Source: Coffea arabica
Lineage: Eukaryota > Streptophyta > Magnoliopsida > Gentianales > Rubiaceae
Reading direction: 5' to 3'
Assembly (NCBI RefSeq): GCF_036785885.1
Contig: NC_092320.1
Span: 15,997,557 to 16,061,556 of the forward strand
DNA: 64,000 nt
Positions within the stretch are counted from its first letter, which is position 1; every line of letters begins with the position of its first letter. Below are positions 37,362 through 52,600 of the stretch, in pieces. The translations under genes were made by a program, and so were the position numbers. The notes under the pieces are model-generated. The model was given only the letters and a program-made list of their open reading frames with translations. It had not been told where the DNA came from and ran no database searches.

Positions 37362-40300
37362 CTATACATTGATATCAGTATCCAACTGCTGCATCAAGTC
37401 AAAGCACCCAGTACCCATTTTAACTGGCAAGCCAAGGCAAATTCTTGAAGATGGTGTCTCCAAGTTGTCAGTCATCCCATGAGATGCAGCTTCAACTATA
37501 AATTTTCCAGCTGTCTCAAAAGACATTTTAGCCAATGGTGATAGAGATTCCGCTATACTTCCATGTCTACTCATTGGCCGGTAGCCACCAGAGTGAGTCA
37601 TGTAATCCGCAATTAAGCTTAAATGCCGGTAGTCTATCTGTACTCCATAGATACCAAAAACATTCTTCACCTCTCTTATGATGGTCGCTCTAGCAGCTTC
37701 AACTCCATATGTTTCCAGCATCGCATGAATGCTATTAGAATATATACGTGCAGTGTCAAGATCATCTTGCATTTCCCAGAAAGGAATGAAGTCAACACCT
37801 GCAGCCTTGAGAGCCCAATAAGGCAATAGGTCATCTACATTTGCTTTCATCTGTTTTTTTGCCTTGATTTTTTTATCCACTTTCTTCGCATCCCAGATGA
37901 CTGTATTTTCACTTACATCATGTTCAACCATTTTACACTGATTGATCTTGCCGGAGCTCTTGATGTACACATGCTTCGCAGTCTTCTGAGCAATCTGCAC
38001 CCCAGGCAAGAAATTATTGTGGAATCAATGATTTATCAAACAACAAGCTATAAGACAAAGAAAGAAAAGAGAGAAGAGAAAAAAAAAAAAAAAAAAAGCA
38101 ATTCAGATCAGGACAACAGCGCAGAGAAATAAATCTAGAAAGCAATTTCAACTTGCAGCCTAACTATGATAAGACAAGGATCTATTAGGATTTTCATTTG
38201 AAATCTGCATTCAGACATAATATTCAGCTGCTGTTAAATACCTATTAACAAGCATCAGTTAACCAATTTTCATCTAGTAAAGATAACGTGATGCAGTATT
38301 TAAACTTAAAAAGGCAGCCGACTAGAACTCCAAAATGGTTTTACAATTGGAAGTTCATCAGTTCTGCCTGCTATGGAGTGCTTGTGAGATGTATTGTATC
38401 TCAGGAGTCACTGGGGGAATAATAAATGAAGGTCACTGTTTCAGAAGCAGCAATTATGTCTAAGGTTAACCTACAGGTAATAAATGTAACACATTTAAAA
38501 GAAGTAAAGACAATAAAGTACCTGAGCTAGCAAGATATGGGGTTCGTTGGTAAATCCAAAATGGGCTTCAAACTTTTGCCCTTCAACTTCCACAAATATA
38601 TTTCTATCAGTTTCCTTCCTGAAAAATTTTTTCTCCGCCTTCTTCCTCTTTTTGAGTGTTGATTTTCCATTTTTGCTGCCCGATTTAGGCTTTGACATTT
38701 CTTCATTATCATGTTCCATTTCAATAGCATCATCATCAACATCCATGGCTTCCTTACCCTCCCTAATTTCACCCTCATCATTTAACTGACCATCTTTTCC
38801 TTGTTCATGATCAGCAGTTGACTCATCCTCAGAGATGTCTTCATAGTCCATCTCATCAGTAGCCTGCTGTTTCCTCTTCTGTGCATCAGATCCAAGATCT
38901 TCAGCCATGTCATCGTTGCCCTTTCCACCATCACCATCATCATTTTCATCATCTCCCTCTTCATGAGATGTCACACCAGAAGCATCCTCATCCGTCTCAT
39001 TTCCTTTGGAACGTGTGTTTGACATTATATTTTTTATTCCACTAATCCTGGAAAGCAATACCAAATGGTTTTGTATCGCATCCTCTAATTCCCTCAAGAA
39101 TGAATGTCTAAGAGTTTCCTTGCAATCTTCTAATGAAGCGAACTCATGGTGTTTAAAGGTCATCATGAGCTTATAAATTATTCCAATTCCATTGTTGAGG
39201 ACAGAAAGTGGCAGAAGATGCACTTCCATGCTCTCTATAATGTCCGCAACAGTGATTTTCTTGACTTTTGCCACAAGAGACTTAGCATCATCCCTGCAAA
39301 GTGGCATATTTCAAGAGATTATTCACTGGAAGGGAATAGAAACGGGGGCCATAGGCAAACAGGAGGAGGAAGCCTCAGGTAAAATAACAGAAGTATAGCT
39401 TCAAAGAAGTTTGACCATGTAGCACAAAAGTTTACAAGCCAAAGGTCACCAATATCAAACAATGTTCACTGACTGAGAAACAATAATAACACATGCATGT
39501 CCAGCCAAAATGTCAGGCAAGTTCTTTGCCACATTTTATGCACCGCATCCAACGTGCCTGGTCGAAAAGCTAACACTAAACCAACTCTTTCTTTTTGATG
39601 TACACACATAACACCCATATATACTTACATAAGCTTGTAAACATATAGATAGATTATCTATATATCCACAAGAGAACTGGGTATCCAAAATCTTCAGATA
39701 TTCAGCTTTCTGCATGCTTATTTTGATTGTGTTTGAAAAACCCTGGAGAGCAGGGGGTGTTACCAGACAGTAATTTGCTCTGTTTGTCTTACAACCACTC
39801 AACCATGTATATATATTCCATTTGGATGGTGCCTTACAGACTATAAATCTTGGAGGTTCGTGTGGGTGGTAGCTCTAAAACCATGATTAAGTTTTCAAAT
39901 TAACTTTCACCTAAAAAGTTTTGTGATGTATTATATTGCTTAGTCCATCCATCAAACCGAAAGAGAATTCTCTGATCAAATTATAGTTATTGTATGAAAG
40001 CATGCCCTGTTTTCTCGAGGTTAAAATTATTACTACCTTGAACTAGTTAAAGCTTAGAACAACTTACATGGACTTAAACTGCAGAAAAGGACATGTCATA
40101 ACGGGAGTCTTGATAACCTGAGCAGCAGTCATCAAAATCTCCTGCAGACGGGGAATACCAAGGGTCACATTCATTTCTCCGCGGCCGGCTAGATGGAAAG
40201 TGTTCAACCTGTAAAAAAATGTTTTAACAAATCATTAAACAGAGCTTATAGATTGCAGCAATCCATTGACTATCATATCCAGAAGTGTCTTGAATCTGTG

Positions 40301-43300
40301 AATGACAGTTGTTTTTTCCCTCAGAAATAGTAAGAACAACGGATATGCACATTGACGCTCATATCATTATCTCAATCTTCTAATTAGCAATTCAGATTAT
40401 TTATAGCAATCTTTAACGCAAGTCAACCATCACCCCGTTCCTCAAGGTGATAAGATTTAAACCAGCCATTCAGTATGTACTTGTCAAACACATGGGAGAA
40501 ATAGTTTCTAGGCAAGAGGTGTACTGATCTTAAGCCTAATACTTGAGAGAGTGTATACTTTATTGAACAATTTCTGCATCAGAAAGAGTAGCATAGAATT
40601 GAACCCTTTCTGTGCTCGTAGTCAATAGCAAGGTTTTACATATAACCATTAAAAACAAAAAGAAGTTTTGCTTTCAAGTCTTCTCACCCAAAGCCCTTGG
40701 ATTTAAGATAACTTACACTGATCAAACATGAAAACAATAATTTAGAAGAACTTTATGAATCTTACGTCATCTGGGTTGATGGTTCGCCAACAGATTGAGC
40801 AGCAATGACACCAACTGGTTCCCCCGAAGGTGCAAGACTTGAGAGATATTTTTGTGCAAGCAATGTCATAAAGTCCATGTGAGAATCAGTATTTACCCCT
40901 TTTAGAAAACCTTTAGCTTTTCTTTTCAACCCATCTGGCAACTCAACAATATAAGCATTGAAGTCACGCTCACGTTCATATTTTTGACGGACAGGCACCT
41001 GATTCTGAACATGGTTAATGACAAAAATAATCATGTCATTTTTCATGTACTTTCTAGATTAAAAAGCAATAAACACATAGAGGATTCAGAATAAAGAATC
41101 TTATGTTCTCACAAGAGCCAGCGCTCTGAGGTTCTTGAGAAAGCTGGTCCGATGAACATCAACACCATCTTCCCCATAATAAAACTGAACAATGGATCCG
41201 TCAGCATCACGGACGGTATAATCATAGCAAACTTTCAGACTCTCAAGATTCTTTATTAAGCACCTCTGGAGGTATCCACTGCGAGACGTTTTAACAGCAG
41301 TATCGACTAACCTGGGTGAAAAATAAGATAATAGTTACATGTGAGAAAGGCCTGACACTAGCATTTTCAAGGAAAACTTACATTTATATAAAGAATATAG
41401 ATACAATAAACATAAGTTCTTAAAATTCAAAGTTATCAGAAGTATGATCACTGACAGCAACATGCACCACAAACAGGATGAAGGTTCCCACATGCACCAA
41501 ATTATAAGCACAACGTTCAGATGTCATCAGCACACTTGTCAGTTGTCATCCAGGACAAGAAAAGAAGAAGCAATTGCTGTGTTTCTTTTTGAACTTCCTA
41601 ATGACTAGGTTGATACATTTGATCACCCATAAGTCACTAGAAGGATGCAATGGAATTGAAAAAGTAAAGTAAGTAAACAACTTTGGAAACAGTGTACAAA
41701 TTCAGACAATAATGGAACAAAAGATTTTGGCCTTATAGTTAACAGACTAAATGGCCCTTCATGAACTATCTAAGTGGAAACCCATCAGCATAAATTAGTA
41801 TCAACGCTGTTCCAACAAATGGTTGATCAGTCTTGCATGTGCGGGCAGTATGCACAAAAGGAGATAATGCTTGGTTTGTACCAAATCCACAGTTGATAGA
41901 GAACTGAGATTTCTACTATTCTGTTTTTAAAACCACAGTGCCTTTAGTTCCAAGTAGCTGTAGACAATAGTACAAGCCTTCATCCTAGAGATAATAGTAG
42001 TTATAATTAAAAACAAAGAGGAAAAGATGGATACGTATGCCTGAAATAGTTGTAAAAGAGACAATTAATTCTGACAAAATAAAAACAAAGGACGCAAAGT
42101 GATTCATGATAAGCAATAAATCACAATCAACTAGGATAAGATTGGACAGATAAGCAAAAGAATCAAATGTTAATTTTGTGCTCAAGCAGTTACTGTAGTG
42201 CGGATTCCACTAGAGAAAGCATCAGGCATCAATACTTCTGCACATCCAATAAGATATCTTTTAATGCTTTGATTGACTGAAAAATTGAGAAATATGACAA
42301 ACTCAGCTAAAAGAGGATCTTGAGGTCCAAACCATGAATACTTGCAGTTAACCAGCTCAAAATCTGCTAAGTGTAGTCAAGCCAAAGACTCTGAAACTCT
42401 TAATCAATCAGTAACCTTTTACACAAACTGGACATCACATCATTATACTTATCATTCAACCACGACTCTTGTGAGACAGAAACCATCTGTGCCAGAATGG
42501 TGTTATTAGAAAAAGCAAACCAGTGAAACTGCACAAAGTGGATGTATTTATTTACTACAACCAAGATGGAAAAAATACAAAAATAAGGGGCACCTTAAAC
42601 AAAGGCAGAGATACAAGATAAATCATATTTACTAATTTTGAATCTCTCCTTGATTTTTGTAGAACATTATGCGATATTTTGTTATTCAATCTGGACCACA
42701 AAAATATGCTGACAATGTGCTCAAAGCTCAAATGGCTTAGGTTTTTTTTTTTTTTTACACTCACCTACTTTGCTTTCATTATTTATGCTTCAAAATAGGC
42801 CCAATAGGCTACCAATTCCTTCAAATATCCTAAACTACCCTTTTTGTCAAAAAGATAAAATGGAAAAATAAAAAAAGCTTTGTTGATTGCTATTCTTCCG
42901 ACACCAAAACCAACAAACTCTTTCTAACAAAAATAAAAGTTTGGAAAAAAATTTTCAACTATAATGATTGCCTTCTTCCAAGCAACGCCACCACAAAAGC
43001 CAAGCAAACATACCAATTTAAATCAAAATAAATTCCAATACTTCTTGCACTCAAAATACTACAACATAATTTATCTCCAGTAGCCCCAACCCCTACATTT
43101 ACTAAACAAGTCAATTAAATCCGTCATTTGGTGCTAAACTGGATAAAATTCGACCTCAAATTTTACCCAAAACTAACACTTCATCAACAATCAATAGCAC
43201 AGCTCTTTTATCTTTCTCTCTTTGCAGCCTCCTTTATTATTTTTTTTCAACCACCCATTTCTCTAAAGCCCACCCATCCCTCAAATTCTTGACTTTTGAC

Positions 43301-43602
43301 ATCACTAAGTTTTATCACCCATAATCAACCAACATTGGATAAAATAAATAGACACAGAAAAATCAAACCCATTACACTTAGAATTAAAAGGATAAGAAGG
43401 ATGAACCTAATCATATTTGCAAAAAAGAGATGAGAATAGAGATTAAAAAAAATGAAGAAGAAGAAGAAGGGGAGGAGGAGGGGAATAAATACAGGCAAGG
43501 GATGATAGATAGAATTTGGTTTTGAATTGGAGGAAGAATATTAGGCAAAGAGGAATTTAGCAAAAAAGGAAATGGAAGAAAGAGTAAGGTATAAAGGAGG
43601 AA

Positions 43603-43648
<46 letters not shown>

Positions 43649-46600
43649 GAAAGAGTCAATTTGGTTTTTCTTGGAATTTCTGAAATTTTCCAAAAAAAAA
43701 AAGTCATTAAGTATACTATATAGCGGTAGTAGAGTACTTTTGCAGCAATAGGGGAGGTATGTGTAATTTCGAAATATTAAGGGGAGCTTTGTGAAATTGT
43801 TAGAAACCTCAGGGGAGGTTTCTGAAATTATCCCTAGAAAATATTCAAAACTGAGCCAATTTTGCAGTCACTCAAGAAAACTAGTGCAATCCAAAATTTG
43901 GTATACCAATACTTTGCAAGCAAAAAAAAACTAACTAAACTTTATTATGACCATGCTGCATAAAAATTTCATTCCCAATGAACAAACTTGTCATATTTGA
44001 TGTCAAAAACGTCAAGTACAGAACTATAAACCTCAAAACAGAAAGCCAGGCTACTCTCCCAATTGTCAAACACCAAAATTAGATTACCTTGAGATAACAA
44101 ATAAAACATCCCAGTAACTGATTTTGGAAAACATCAAAGTTTTAATAGGAAGATGATATGAAAAAGGTGTAATCAGATTCAAATAAACAAATTCCACCCA
44201 CCAAGATGTAATCCTAACCAAAAGAGAGAAGCATACAGAAATTATGTAGTAGCATACAAGCCAAGTAAGAGAGAGGGCAAGAACTAAAAACAATGAAACA
44301 TTATCAGAACTTGTACCAAATAAAACAGAAATTACTGATTCACTTACCCTTCACGACCAGCCATGCAGTGAAAGTAATATTCCTGTGGGCGAAGACCAGA
44401 AAGGAAACGATCCGTGATGTAGCCCCCAGCCCTAGAAGTAAAATCCCATGGTGGAAAACAAGGCAAAGTCTTTCCAGAAACCATTCGTGGAACCCTTTTA
44501 CCTTCTAACTCTTGCTGCCCTAGGTATGAAGATATTTGCTGGAAGTTGACCTATTTACACAAGAACCAAAAAGAAATTCAGTCTATCAGAACCACATTAA
44601 AAAAAATTGTAAAATGACTGGGTTAAACTACTAGAAATATGGGGTTGATATTACATGGGATTAACACATAGTACCATTGTATGAAGTTGATATTAAAGGG
44701 CATTAATAAATATAACCACCATTTTAATGCCTGCTCTGCCGACAAGTACTATAGGGCTTCTTCAGACATTAACACAAAAAACACAAACAGATTCTTCAGA
44801 CTTGAAGGATGGTATATACTTCCGATAATTTTGCAACAATCAGGAATTATTCTACATGTACTTGGACTATGCAGTAGGTCCTCTCATTCTTCTAATGTTC
44901 GAATCCACAAATATTTGTATCTAAAGTGTATAGGTACAGATAATTCTATTGCTAACAGAAATCCGCCATCAGCCCAAGACAGTAATCAGAGATACAAGTT
45001 TTTCAAGAGCATATCCCGAATATCCCCTTTCTACAGCCAAGTAACCGAGAGCAGTATAGAAACTTTTCATAATTAAGAAACGATTTTGTTTAAAACTCTT
45101 GAGTCCCAAGAAATAGCTCCTTGTTACTCAAGCAACCAATGCTCACAGTAGTAGAATTCTTTGGCTGCTGTAATGTCAAACTGATGTTGGATAGAAGCAC
45201 AGATAATGCTATATATGTGGTCTCTAATGTTAGGTAGCACTTAGAATGGGAATTGACTTTTTACAGACAGATCTAGGCTGTAGCCACAAGATCCAGTTTA
45301 GTTATACAATAACGGGCTTTTAGCTTGATAAGGTCGGGCAAAACCAAATATCTTCTTAAGGGAAGAAAGTCATATGAGCAGGATAAAAGAGAAGCTAATC
45401 AACAGAAATAAGAGAGAGAACAGAGCGGCTTGCCTTGAATTTAATTAAGTCCATTATAAATCCTAAGCTTCCCATGAACTAATGGAACCAAGACAATTTA
45501 GTTGATCCAAAACCATACCAGACACCCAGAAGTCACCAGAAAGCAAAAAACAAAAAATATAAATACAAACATACACACATGATGTACATCAAAAATAGGG
45601 GAATTTTCACAACAAACAAAATAAATTCATGGGAAAGAACAACTATAACTTAGTTGCATGGTCTAATACCTAAGAGGTTCCAACCAAGAACTAGTTGCAT
45701 CAAGGCGGCCTTCTAAAGGCACCAAAAACATGGGATGTCGAGAAATATTCATATAAAGAGTAGAAAAAATGTAACATTCCTCTACAATGGATCACTTTTA
45801 GTCTATCTTTGATGTTTATACTCATTTATACTGCTTTTCCATATAATGGACTCTCTGATCAATGGTTACAGCAATCACAGAACAAGCAGCAAAAGTTAAT
45901 TCTAAGTATCAGCATATATTGGCTTCTGCGTTAAACTGCATCAACTCACCGTGCTACCCTTAGCCCCACTTATTGTCATAAGAGAGATGCAGTTCTTAGG
46001 AAAGGGTTTTAACAATCCTTTAAGAAGCAATTCCTTGCTGATCTGTGAAGCCTTCTTAGTAAGTTTATTTTTCATCTTCATGTCTAATGATGCTGTAGCA
46101 GCTTCTCTGTCTCGGCAAATTACTTTCTCAATTTCCAATTGCAGTTCTAAAGGACCTGCCAACCATGAATGTATGTAACACAAGAATCATCAAGAAGAAA
46201 CAGATGGAAGAAAACTCAGAATGTATAAAGAACCAAAATACAAATGAAAAAAAATGGAAAACTAAAATATTCTTAAAATGATGCTCCTATGAAATCACCA
46301 GCACCGACAGGAACAATTGCAGTGCTTCCTTACTGACATAGAACATATATTTGCCCTGATTGCAATAGGAATGTCACATAGAATAATTAGTCAGGCTTCT
46401 AGATGAAAAATTCCTTGCATCACCATCATTTAACTAACTTAAGAAAGAAGTTGTCTCATCTTTGTCCAGTGTTTCAGAAAAAGATGGTAAGCTACTTGTT
46501 TGCAATGTAGCAACTTCAACTAGGCCATCTCTAGCTCCCTTTTAACCATGTTACCCCCTGCATCCTTTGTTTCTTAATCTGATTTCATCAATGCACTACC

Positions 46601-49600
46601 CTGATCAGTAATCTATCAACTCACTTCCTTTCTAACCATCCCACTTCCGACGATCCTTTGTCTCATAATCTAATTTCATCCATGCATTAGCCCCAAAAAT
46701 AATCTTCCAGATACACCATGAATTTTCTTCAAGGTGCTGTACCCTTCCACCTCTGTGTTAATATGTTCAAGAACTGGACAAGATGATGAACTCATTGATG
46801 CGGCTCTATATAACTAGTGGTTTGATAAGACTAATGTGGATTTTTAATTTTAAGAGCTATTTCATCAGCACATCAGGAAAAGATAGAACATGAAAAAGCT
46901 ACAGTACAAGCAACAAATGAATAAACTGTGTTATCTGAGAAAGGCTAGGACTCCTCCAATACAAGTCAAGAGACTAAAAACTTTCTTTTCTATTTTTCAG
47001 ACACCCATACATTAAAATCGACAAGATGCCCAAACTCAACTCCATTTAGACCAGCCAAAGTGTGTGTGAAATGGACAACCTACAGAAAACTGCACAATGT
47101 ACAAACACAATAAGAGATCTTACCTATTTGTCCACGTTTGAAGTTGACAAATTCACAGTGAACATCTTCACCAACATCTTCACCCTCAAGCTCCTCCTTC
47201 CTTCGCAAATCAAAATGAGGCAATATTATAAGGTCCTCTACCCCACATGTGAAGCCATGCATCTAAAACACATAAATACCACACAAAAATCACATCCTTC
47301 CACTGTGCACCAGGTGTAAATACAGTTATCCAGAAAACTGAGAGACACGTGAACCAAAAAACCCACCTGTAAAAACATTGTAAACAGTCGACTAAGTGCA
47401 GAAAGTAAAAGGCCTGCAGTGTTTGCCCCATAGAGCTCCTGTATACTGTGCACAAGACCAAATTGGCCAAACTGTGCCTTATCTATAACACCACGAACAA
47501 GCTCATTTTTCCAAACTAATAAACAATTATCAGCTTTCTTTTCGCCATTTTCCTTATCGTCATTTTCACTCTGTTGAACCTCATAGGTCTCAGTCGGAAA
47601 ATACTGCTTCGGAATTTTCATCTCTTTTTCAATAGAACAAGGCGCGCACCCCTTTGTCAATTGATTTAGTAGTGCAGTGATAACCTACACACAACAAACA
47701 TTCGTTATAATAAACAAAAGGAACAGATTCCCGTGCCGTACCAGGATAGGCCATTAAACTATACAGGTAGATTCCCAAAACCAGGTGACTTTGGCATATC
47801 TTTCATTTAGTCTCACCATGTATGTATATATGGTGTTGTATAGAGAAAGAATTTGCTTGTATATAACTTATCTAACCTGCTTCCCTGTCCACAGAGGCTT
47901 TGGTTTCAATACAGCTGGCAAGATAGGCTGGATAATACCTTCAGAATCTACAATGGAAATTTTTCCAGAATAATTGCTAAAAGTGCAACTACTCCCTGTT
48001 GTAAAGACACCAGAACCATAAAGAAGTTGATTGAATTCATCATAAGTCAAAAAAGTATCCTTCATAGTTAGAAGCACGGCACTTCCAATATGATCCTGCA
48101 TAAACAAAATCAGAAGTTCGATATTCAACATTAATGGAAAAACAGATTAACTGACAAATAAAAACTGGTTTTACAATTAAATTCCATAGATTCACATTCA
48201 CATAGATGCAGAAACCTGAATCAAGCCTCTAACAGTATCTCCCCTGGTTGGAACTATATACTGTTCGTTGGCATTCACAATGTTATAAGCTTCAGCACGA
48301 GAAATTTCATCTTGAGGAAAATGAACATTCATTTCGTCTCCATCAAAATCAGCATTGTATGAACTGAGGACATTTGCAATCATATGTCAGCCCACTGAAA
48401 TAAATCTTGAAACATAAAAAAGCTAACATTGCTGAAAGCACCAAGTAAGGCCAACCTGCAATTTGCATAATGCATGCGAAGAGTTTTTTCCCCTTTCAAC
48501 ACACGAACTACATGAGCCATTATACTTGGCTTGTGAAGAGTAGGCTGGCATAGAAATATCAATCATAATAAATAGACAGCATCTTGACAGGAAAGCTCGG
48601 TAACAACATTAACAAGTGAATCCAGATGCTAGCATAACCCTTCTACTACTTTGACAGATCATTTTTTTGACTAACAAAATAAGTGCAGAGTTTGAAAAGA
48701 ATTGACCTATAATGAAGAAACACAAAGTATCCACCTCTAAAAAGGAAGAATGGTTTGAGAGAATTTGAAGTTAAGGTATTGGGACGCCAAGAGTAGAAAG
48801 GAAGAAAGTTGCCAGTCCTCAGAGGGTTAAAGTAGATTCTACCAAAGTCTTGTAGCCTTGAAAACATCCAGCTCAGACAAATTAGCCACTCACTGGATCA
48901 AAATTAAACATTCTAACCAGTAGGGTATCGTAAAGTTTTCCCTACATTTGGTCCAGTGTAACAAGGATATTCTGTAACTATACGAATTTAAGAACAAGGA
49001 TATTCTGTAACTATAATAATTTAAGAATCAATTTTGCTAGCAGTTTAAGCTCCAATAGGTTTCCACGCCATACACTACCCAGTTCATTAAGCTGATTGTC
49101 GAAGATATTATCTCCTATGATTATGGGAGATATTATCTTCCATAATTACCTCCCATAATTATGGGATTTTATTGCTTATGATCAATCAAGTTTGAATAGA
49201 TAGGATATGAGTTGATTATGTAATCCCTAAAATCATGGTTCTATTACCTTAAGTGGTGGCAGAACTATGATAGGGTTGTCCTATATATGCCTACCTTGTA
49301 AGCATATTTAGTGTGTGGGAAAATAAAGAAAAGGAGAGTTTTTTGTTCATTTTTTCCTTTTCTGTTAAAATTTACATGGTATCAGAGCTCCGGCTCTGTA
49401 CCAATTCCTGCCATGAACTACCGAGCAGCCATGACTGGATCGACTGCTCACACAAGAGAAGACTCATCCTCGTCTTCAGTAGTTATCCAAACTACAGATT
49501 ACTCCGCTTCAAATTCTTCTTCCCTACAAATAACCGTTCATAAATTAAATGGTTCCAATTATCTGGAATGGGCTCAATCTGTAAAGGTGGCTATCGATGG

Positions 49601-52600
49601 CAGAGGTAAACTCGGCCACCTTACTGGAGAAATTCAACAACCAGCTGCTGAAGATCCCAATTTGAAGAGATGGCATTCAGAGAACTCTCTAGTTATCGCT
49701 TGGTTGATAAACTCTATGGAACCAGCGATAGGAAAGCCGCACTTATTTCTGCCCACAGCCAAGGATGTGTGGGACGCTGTCCGGGATATGTATTCCGATA
49801 TAGAGAATTCGTCTCAAATTTTCAATCTCAAGACGAAATTGTGGAAATCAAGACAAGAAGATAGAGATGTTACAACCTATTACAATCAGATGGTAACTTT
49901 ATGGCAGGAATTGGATCTTTGTTATGAGGATGAATGGGACTGCCGTGCAGACAGTGTTCGATACAAGAAACGGGAGGAGAACGACAGAGTCTATGTCTTC
50001 TTGGCTGGACTAAATCAAGAACTCGATGAGGTGCGAGGTCGTATTTTGGGCAGGAAGCCTCTCCCCTCCATTCGTGAAGTATTTTCTGAAGTCAGAAGAG
50101 AAGAATCCAGGCGTAAGGTGATGCTGAAGTCATCACCAAAGTCCAAGGCAGAGGATGAAGTTGAGACTTCAGCATTGGTTTCTAAGGGGACAGATTTGGA
50201 CGGGGATAAAAGAAGGAAGCCTTGGTGTGAACACTGTAAAAAGTCGTGGCACACAAAGGACACATGCTGGAAATTACATGGGAAACCATCGAATTTCAAG
50301 AAGAAAAATGGAGGTGATAGCAAGGTGTTGCAGACTGTGAATGAGGATTCTCAAAAGCAACAGACTGACTTTGAGACACCAGCCTTCACAAAGGAACAAT
50401 TAACCAACTGTACAAACTCTTTAAGTCTCCACAATTTTCAGTCACTGAGCCAAAAAGCTTCACTCCTTTCTGTTCTTTTGCTAAAAATGGTAAACCTTTT
50501 ACTATTGCTCTTTCATGTAAAACATCAAATGCATCTTGTCCACGGGTTATATGGGTTATTGATTCTGGGGCCACTGACCATATGACTAGTGTGTCACAAT
50601 TATTTTCTACCTACAGTCCATGTGCAGGCAATAAAAGGGTCAAGGTTGCTGACGGATCATTATCCGTCATAGCTGGCATAGGTTCCGTTGTCATCTCTCC
50701 TACTCTAACACTTCATAGAGTTCTTCATGTTCCAAAGTTATCATGCAATTTGCTGTCCATAAGTAAATTAACTAGGGATCTCATGTGTCGGATTAATTTT
50801 TTCCCCTCTTTTTGTGAGTTTCAGGAACTGACCACGGGGAGGATGATTGGATGTGCTAGAGAAAATGGGGGACTTTACTTCCTTGAAGATGGATCAGATA
50901 TGACAACACCAATCAAAAACACATGTTACGGGTCTGTCTCTATTACTAGTAATAAAGAGATTATGTTATGGCACTTTAGACTAGGACATCCTAGCTTTTA
51001 TTACATGAAATACTTATTTCCAGATTTGTTTAAGAATAAAGATTCATCTTCTTTTCAATGTGAAATCTGCGAATTGGCTAAACATCATCGGTCTACATTT
51101 TCTATACATCCTTATCAGCCCTCAAAACCGTTTTTTCTATTACATACTGATGTTTGGGGTCCCTCTAGAATTTCAACTTCATCTGGAAAAAAATGGTTTG
51201 TTACATTCATCGATGATCACACAAGAGTTTGTTGGGTGTATTTGTTAAGAGAGAAATCAGAGATTGCAAGTGTGTTTAAAAAATTCTACAGCATGGTTTT
51301 GACACAATTTCAAGAAAAAGTCAAAATTGTTCGGAGTGACAATGGAAAAGAATATTTCAATAAAATTTTGGGAAGTTTTTTTCTTGAAAAAGGGATTGTG
51401 CATCAAAGCTCCTGCAATGATACCCCACAACAGAATGGGGTAGCTGAAAGAAAAAATAAACATCTTTTAGAAGTGGCGAGGGCATTACTTTTTTCAAGAA
51501 ATGTTCCTAAATATCTATGGGGCGAAGCAATTTTAACTGCTATATATCTCATAAACAGAATGCCCTCAAGAACCTTGAATTTCCAAACTCCTCTGAATTT
51601 TTTCAAAACCATTTATCCCATGTCTCAATTAACATATGAAGTCTCATTAAAGGTGTTTGGGTGCATATCCTTTGTTCACAATCATGAACAAGGTCGAAGT
51701 AAGTTAGACCCTCGAGCAAGAAAATGCATTTTTGTTGGATATGCACCCACGCAAAAGGGGTATAAATGCTTTGACCCCATTTCGAAAAAAATGTTTGTAA
51801 CCATGGATGTAACATTTTTTGAAGATAAACCTTTCTTTGGAGATCCTCTTCAGGGGGGGACTCGGCATGTAGAAGAACTTGTAGAAGATGATGATGTTTT
51901 TCGTATTGCAAATCAAATTCCTGATCAAAATTTTGTTGATAGGAGAATTGATTTTTCTGATTTTTTAGAAGAATCTGCAGCACAATTTCCTCAACAAGAA
52001 TCTTTTCAAGATAATAATCCTGAAAAAACAAATGACACTCTTCAATTTGCCCGTCAAAAGGATTTTGAAAAACGTGAAAAAATTGATCAGGGATTAGAAG
52101 AGGATCTCTCGTCTTTAGTGCCAATAACAGAGTCGAATTCTCTTAGTGAAAGAGATGGGAATGTAACTGAAAAAACCTTGAAAACCTATGTCCGGAAAAA
52201 TCATCGAGGAAAAGATAAAGCTCCCCCTTCTCTTCACGACAAGGAATCCGAACCTAGGACAGAATTTAATGTTTTTGAGTCATTAGATAAAGTTTCCTCT
52301 GATTCAAAGATTGCTGATTTGGATCTTCCTATTGCACTTCGAAAGGGAGTGCGTTCTTGTACCAAACACCCTATGACTAACTATGTCTCTTATGAAAAGT
52401 TATCCCCTACCTTCTTGACATTTACTTCACAACTTTCTTCTGTGGAAATTCCAAAGAATGTACAGGAAGCATTACAAGTTCCAGAGTGGAGAAAGGCTAT
52501 TGAAGAAGAGATGTATGCTCTTGAGAAGAATCAAACATGGGAAGTAACAAATCTGCCACAAGGGAAAAGGACAGTAGGATGTAAATGGGTCTTTACCATC

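Noticed and set aside
43411..43707. Ser/Leu-rich open frame on the minus strand
   Set aside because: It comes from the GA/purine-rich tract inside NRPA1 intron 16.
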